Part shown: positions 60,963 to 64,000 of the stretch, piece by piece
Layout: the number at the start of each line of letters is the position of its first letter
How positions within the stretch are numbered: position 1 is the first letter of the stretch
Assembly: GCF_013282155.1 (NCBI RefSeq)
Contig: NZ_BLWI01000008.1
Span: forward strand, 558,001-622,000
Source: Sulfitobacter sp. HGT1
Lineage (GTDB): Bacteria; Pseudomonadota; Alphaproteobacteria; Rhodobacterales; Rhodobacteraceae
Direction: 5' to 3'
Length of the DNA stretch: 64,000 bases
Made by a program: the position numbers and the translations under genes
The notes under the pieces: model-generated
Told to the model about the DNA's origin: nothing
What the model saw: the letters and a program-made list of their open reading frames with translations, nothing else
Database searches by the model: none

Positions 60963-61333
60963 TGGCCAATAAACCTCAAAATATTTTCATCGTAGAAGAC
61001 GAGGTCGTTGTGGCCTTTGAAATGACCGATATCCTTGAAGACATTGGATTTAACGTCGTTGGCCCGTCCATCCACCTTGAGGATGCCAAGATCAAGGCAC
61101 GCGAGGGTGACATTGATATCGCCTTTCTTGACGTGAATTTGGGGCATAACAAAACGTCGAAACCGGTTGCCGACATCTTGCGCGAACGCGGCATCCCCTT
61201 TGTGTTCATCACCGCCTATGATCGCGACCAGATCAGCTTTCTTGGGCCAGACGACCGTGTGGTAAAAAAGCCGGTGAGCAGCCAAAAGCTGATTGAAACC
61301 CTGCGCCGTGTGTACCCCAACCTCGAAACCTGA
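60962..61333 (+). CDS. Single-domain response regulator
   Basis: 123 aa, receiver domain only. Acidic pocket EDE (~12-14), phospho-acceptor Asp57 in IAFLDVNLG, Thr in VFITAYDRD, Lys in VVKKPVS. No output domain, so it acts as a phosphotransfer intermediate or by protein binding. Its start overlaps the kinase stop (TAATG, 60960-60964), so the pair is co-translated. The C-terminus ends in LETLRRVYPNLET. Confidence 0.92.
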   Translation: MANKPQNIFIVEDEVVVAFEMTDILEDIGFNVVGPSIHLEDAKIKAREGDIDIAFLDVNLGHNKTSKPVADILRERGIPFVFITAYDRDQISFLGPDDRVVKKPVSSQKLIETLRRVYPNLET

Positions 61334-61375
61334 GGCGTCAGGCGGGTCCCACTGAAATGTGAGCGTAAAAAAGCG

Positions 61376-61398
61376 GGCTGCGGCGACTGATCGCAGCC
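61376..61398 (+). terminator. Weak hairpin after the response regulator
   Basis: GGCTGCG (61376-61382) pairs with CGCAGCC (61392-61398); only TATT follows, so termination strength is doubtful. It lies just before the LexA box of the next operon. Confidence 0.4.
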
Positions 61399-61423
61399 TA
61401 TTCACATGACACAGTCCAAAAAA

Positions 61424-61438
61424 GAACATACAGTGAAC
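61424..61438 (+). promoter_or_regulatory. LexA (SOS) box before the radical SAM-UdgX operon
   Basis: GAAC ATACAGT GAAC, a perfect GAAC-N7-GAAC site, ends 2 nt before the ATG at 61441. No Shine-Dalgarno sequence is seen between the box and the ATG, so the mRNA may be leaderless or nearly so. Confidence 0.75.
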
Positions 61439-61440
61439 GT

Positions 61441-62676
61441 ATGGTTAAACATACGGTAGAACAAAAGCTCGCGATTCTAAGCGACGCGGCGAAATACGAC
61501 GCATCTTGTGCCTCGTCAGGCTCCACGAAACGCGACTCGCGGGATGGCAAAGGGTTGGGGTCGAACGAGGGCAGCGGCATTTGCCACGCCTACGCGCCGG
61601 ACGGGCGCTGCATCAGCTTGCTGAAAATCCTGATGACCAATTTCTGCATCTACGATTGCAGCTATTGCATCAACCGCGCCTCATCGAATGTCGCCCGTGC
61701 ACGGTTCAGTGTGGACGAGGTGGTGAAGCTGACCATCGAATTCTACCGCCGCAATTACATCGAAGGGTTGTTTTTATCCTCGGGCGTGATCCGGTCGCCG
61801 GATGCCACCATGTCAGATATGGTGCAAATCGCGCGGAAACTGCGCCACGAGGAAAACTTTCGCGGCTATATCCATCTGAAAACCATCCCCGATGCCGCCC
61901 CCGAACTGATCGCCGAAGCAGGGCTGATGGCGGATCGTCTGTCGATCAACGTCGAACTGCCCACCGATGCCGCCGTCCAGCAATATGCGCCCGAGAAAAA
62001 GCCCGACCAGATCCGCAAGGCGATGGCCGATTTCCGGCTGCGCAAAGAGGTGTCAAAAGACACTTCCCACACGGGCAAGCGCCCGCCGCGGTTTGCGCCT
62101 GCGGGGCAATCGACACAGATGATCATCGGGGCCGACGGGTCGAATGATGCCACCGTGCTGGGGCAATCCACGCGGCTCTATTCCAGCTACAAGCTCAAGC
62201 GGGTGTATTATTCCGCCTTCTCGCCGATCCCTGACAGTTCCTCCAAGCTGCCGTTGATCCGGCCACCGTTGCAACGCGAACATCGGCTGTATCAGGCAGA
62301 CTGGCTGCTGCGCTTCTATGATTTCCAGCTGGACGAGATTACGTCCGTGACCGCCGACGGGAACCTTGATCTTGAGGTTGATCCCAAGCTGGCCTGGGCC
62401 TTGGTCCACCGCGCGGTCTTTCCGCTGGACGTCAACCGCGCCAGTCGCGAGATGCTGTTGCGCGTGCCCGGCTTTGGCGTGAAAACCGTCAACCGCATCC
62501 TGTCCACCCGCCGCCACCGCACCTTGCGTTTTGAGGATCTGCTGCGCATGGGTGCCTCGATGAAAAAGGCGCGCAGTTTCATCACCGCCGAAGGCTGGTC
62601 CCCCGGCAGCCTGACCGACAGCGCCGATTTACGCGCCCGTTTCACACCACCGCCAGAACAGTTGACCCTGTTCTGA
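61441..62676 (+). CDS. Putative DNA modification/repair radical SAM protein
   Basis: 411 aa. Conserved N-terminus KLAILSDAAKYDASCASSG; radical SAM cluster motif NFCIYDCSYCIN with Cys69, Cys73 and Cys76; C-terminal helix-hairpin-helix MLLRVPGFGVKTVNRIL (~340-356). This matches the family always encoded with UdgX-like proteins ('rSAM_link_UDG', TIGR03916). The reaction is unknown, presumably repair or modification of damaged or modified DNA. The next gene overlaps by TGATG. A perfect LexA box sits immediately upstream. Confidence 0.9.
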   Translation: MVKHTVEQKLAILSDAAKYDASCASSGSTKRDSRDGKGLGSNEGSGICHAYAPDGRCISLLKILMTNFCIYDCSYCINRASSNVARARFSVDEVVKLTIEFYRRNYIEGLFLSSGVIRSPDATMSDMVQIARKLRHEENFRGYIHLKTIPDAAPELIAEAGLMADRLSINVELPTDAAVQQYAPEKKPDQIRKAMADFRLRKEVSKDTSHTGKRPPRFAPAGQSTQMIIGADGSNDATVLGQSTRLYSSYKLKRVYYSAFSPIPDSSSKLPLIRPPLQREHRLYQADWLLRFYDFQLDEITSVTADGNLDLEVDPKLAWALVHRAVFPLDVNRASREMLLRVPGFGVKTVNRILSTRRHRTLRFEDLLRMGASMKKARSFITAEGWSPGSLTDSADLRARFTPPPEQLTLF

Positions 62677-64000
62677 TGCACCGCGCCGTCATGCCACAGA
62701 TCGGCACCGCGCAGGCGTGGCGCGATGCGGCGCGGCAGTTTCTGGCCGCCGGTATCCGTCCCGAAGACATCCTGTGGGGGGATGCCACCACCGCGCCCGA
62801 CCTGTTTGGCACTGACGCGCCCCTGCGGCCAAACCGCCAGGTCACCGTGCCGCGCAGCTTTGTCAGCATGGCCAGCAGCGTGGTCTGGCACGGTGATCCC
62901 GAACGTTTTGCGCGGCTTTATGCGTTTCTCTGGCGGCTCAAGGACGCGCCGCATCTGATGACGGATCGCGGTGACGCCGACTTGTCGCTCTTGCGCAGGA
63001 TGGAAAAGAACGTGCATCGCTGCCAGCACAAGATGAAAGCCTTTGTGCGTTTCCGCGAGATCGGCAGCGCAGACGCCCCGCGCCGGTCTTTTGCCGCGTG
63101 GTTCGAGCCGACCTACCACACGGTTGAGCCCACGGCCGATTTTTTCGTGCGCCGCTTCAGCGATATGGACTGGCGCATCCTGACACCCGATGTCTGTGCG
63201 ATTTTCGAAAACGGCAAGCTGTCCTTTCGCGAAGGGCAGGAAAAGCCGCACCTGCCCGAAGACGCCAGCGAACAGCTTTGGATCACCTATTTCCAGAACA
63301 TCTTTAACCCCGCGCGGCTGATGGTCAAAGCCATGCAATCCGAGATGCCCAAGAAATACTGGAAGAACATGCCCGAGGCGGCGTTCATCCCCCAGATGAT
63401 CGCCGATGCCCCCGCCCGTGCGCGCGCCATGGCCGAAGCGGCCCCGTCGCTGCCCCCCGCCCGCATGGCGCAGGTTCAGGCGCAGCTGGCGGCACATCAT
63501 TCGGCGTGGGACGGCCCCCAAGACGCGCTGCCCGCCGCGATTGCCGCCTGCACCCGCTGCCCGCTGCATTGCACCGCGACCCAAGCGGTCGTGGGCGAAG
63601 GGCCGATGGATGCCGACCTGATGATCGTCGGCGAACAGCCCGGCGACCAGGAAGACCTAAGCGGTCGCCCCTTTGTCGGTCCTGCGGGGCAGATGTTCGA
63701 CCAGATCGCCGCGCAGGCGGGGCTGGACCGGACACAGGCCTATGTCACCAACGCGGTCAAACATTTCAAATTTACGCCACGCGGCAAACGGCGCATCCAC
63801 CAGCAGCCCAACAGGTCCGAGATTGACCATTGCCGCTGGTGGCTCGATGCGGAAATCGCACAGGTGCAGCCCAAGCTGATCCTTGGGATGGGGGCCACCG
63901 CCGCCGAAGGGCTGACAGGCCGCCGTGACGCGATCCTTGCCCGCCGTGGCACGGTTGAGGCAACGCCAAACGGCACACCCGTTCTGCTGACCCTGCACCC
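62676..64000 (+). CDS. DUF4130-UdgX family uracil-DNA-binding fusion protein (3' truncated)
   Basis: Runs off the window; 441 residues seen. Residues ~1-270 form the DUF4130-type 'probable DNA metabolism' domain (FFVRRFSDMDWRILTPD ~157-173). From ~285 a family-4-like UDG domain: Fe-S cysteines in CTRCPLHC, motif GEQPGDQEDLSGRPFVGPAG (~316-335), and the R-loop KRRIH with His375 at codon 63798-63800. In mycobacterial UdgX the KRRIH histidine forms a covalent bond with the abasic site after uracil excision. Coupled by TGATG (62674-62678) to the radical SAM gene. Confidence 0.9.
   Translation, partial: MHRAVMPQIGTAQAWRDAARQFLAAGIRPEDILWGDATTAPDLFGTDAPLRPNRQVTVPRSFVSMASSVVWHGDPERFARLYAFLWRLKDAPHLMTDRGDADLSLLRRMEKNVHRCQHKMKAFVRFREIGSADAPRRSFAAWFEPTYHTVEPTADFFVRRFSDMDWRILTPDVCAIFENGKLSFREGQEKPHLPEDASEQLWITYFQNIFNPARLMVKAMQSEMPKKYWKNMPEAAFIPQMIADAPARARAMAEAAPSLPPARMAQVQAQLAAHHSAWDGPQDALPAAIAACTRCPLHCTATQAVVGEGPMDADLMIVGEQPGDQEDLSGRPFVGPAGQMFDQIAAQAGLDRTQAYVTNAVKHFKFTPRGKRRIHQQPNRSEIDHCRWWLDAEIAQVQPKLILGMGATAAEGLTGRRDAILARRGTVEATPNGTPVLLTLH

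Overview
The window is about 64 kb of a roughly 60% GC alphaproteobacterial chromosome, most probably from the Rhodobacteraceae (Roseobacter group). The evidence is the gene neighbourhoods (nrdR-ribD / ribE-ribB-ribH-nusB, dnaG-rpoD, rluD-rpoH, soxBDAG), small proteins typical of that family (DUF6476, a DUF6324-like protein), and a tRNA-His with A73 and no encoded G-1. Coding density is high and 4-base ATGA or 1-base TAATG/TGATG overlaps are frequent. No rRNA, CRISPR array, prophage or intact insertion sequence was seen.

Layout. 0-6.2 kb: end of a Kef-type K+/H+ antiporter, carD, 7Fe ferredoxin, S4 RNA-binding protein, SUV3-like helicase, TPR protein. 6.2-12.4 kb: SCP2 protein and lysophospholipase-like hydrolase, a nuclease/ATP-dependent DNA ligase pair, pepF, DksA-like zinc finger. 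12.4-16.4 kb: Gfo/Idh/MocA oxidoreductase, rpoH, rluD overlapping a DUF6476 gene head to head, tRNA-His, small DUF6324-like gene. 16.5-19.4 kb: mmcB with a perfect LexA box, a coiled-coil membrane protein coupled to a ClpP-fold protein, and a roughly 160-nt structured RNA candidate. 19.4-29.2 kb: riboflavin genes on the minus strand, split by a plus-strand capsule set (kpsS, an OPX lipoprotein, kpsC). 29.4-32.4 kb: SDR, YjbQ, two tandem secreted paralogues, and an AT-richer patch holding a lone DUF2384 antitoxin-like gene. 32.4-36.6 kb: rpoD and dnaG. 36.7-42.1 kb: a secreted protein and heterotetrameric sarcosine oxidase. 42.3-46.6 kb: glutamate dehydrogenase, then three Tad-type (VWA/TadG, TadE-like) genes. 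46.7-50.7 kb: a membrane protein, an ECF sigma / anti-sigma / CpxP-like / EF-hand group, DUF983, NUDIX. 50.8-57.9 kb: DMT exporter, an L-carnitine catabolic operon, aldo/keto reductase, MFS transporter. 57.9-64 kb: metG, a PAS-HWE histidine kinase with a receiver-only regulator, and a radical SAM gene coupled to a DUF4130-UdgX fusion that runs off the end.

How genes work together. The carnitine operon (3-hydroxyacyl-CoA-dehydrogenase-type enzyme fused to a thioesterase, plus a beta-keto acid cleavage enzyme) should produce glycine betaine. Sarcosine oxidase would act on a later product of betaine demethylation. The demethylation steps themselves are not in the window. Both mmcB and the radical SAM-UdgX pair have a GAAC-N7-GAAC box immediately before the start codon, which suggests that two separate loci here belong to the SOS regulon. 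KpsC and KpsS would build the Kdo linker of a group-2-type capsule and the OPX lipoprotein would export it, but no ABC transporter genes lie alongside.

The least understood items are the LexA-box radical SAM/DUF4130-UdgX unit, the rod-shaped RNA candidate at 19.16-19.32 kb, the ECF/EF-hand/His-tail cluster, the membrane coiled-coil/ClpP-fold pair, and the orphan DUF2384 gene.
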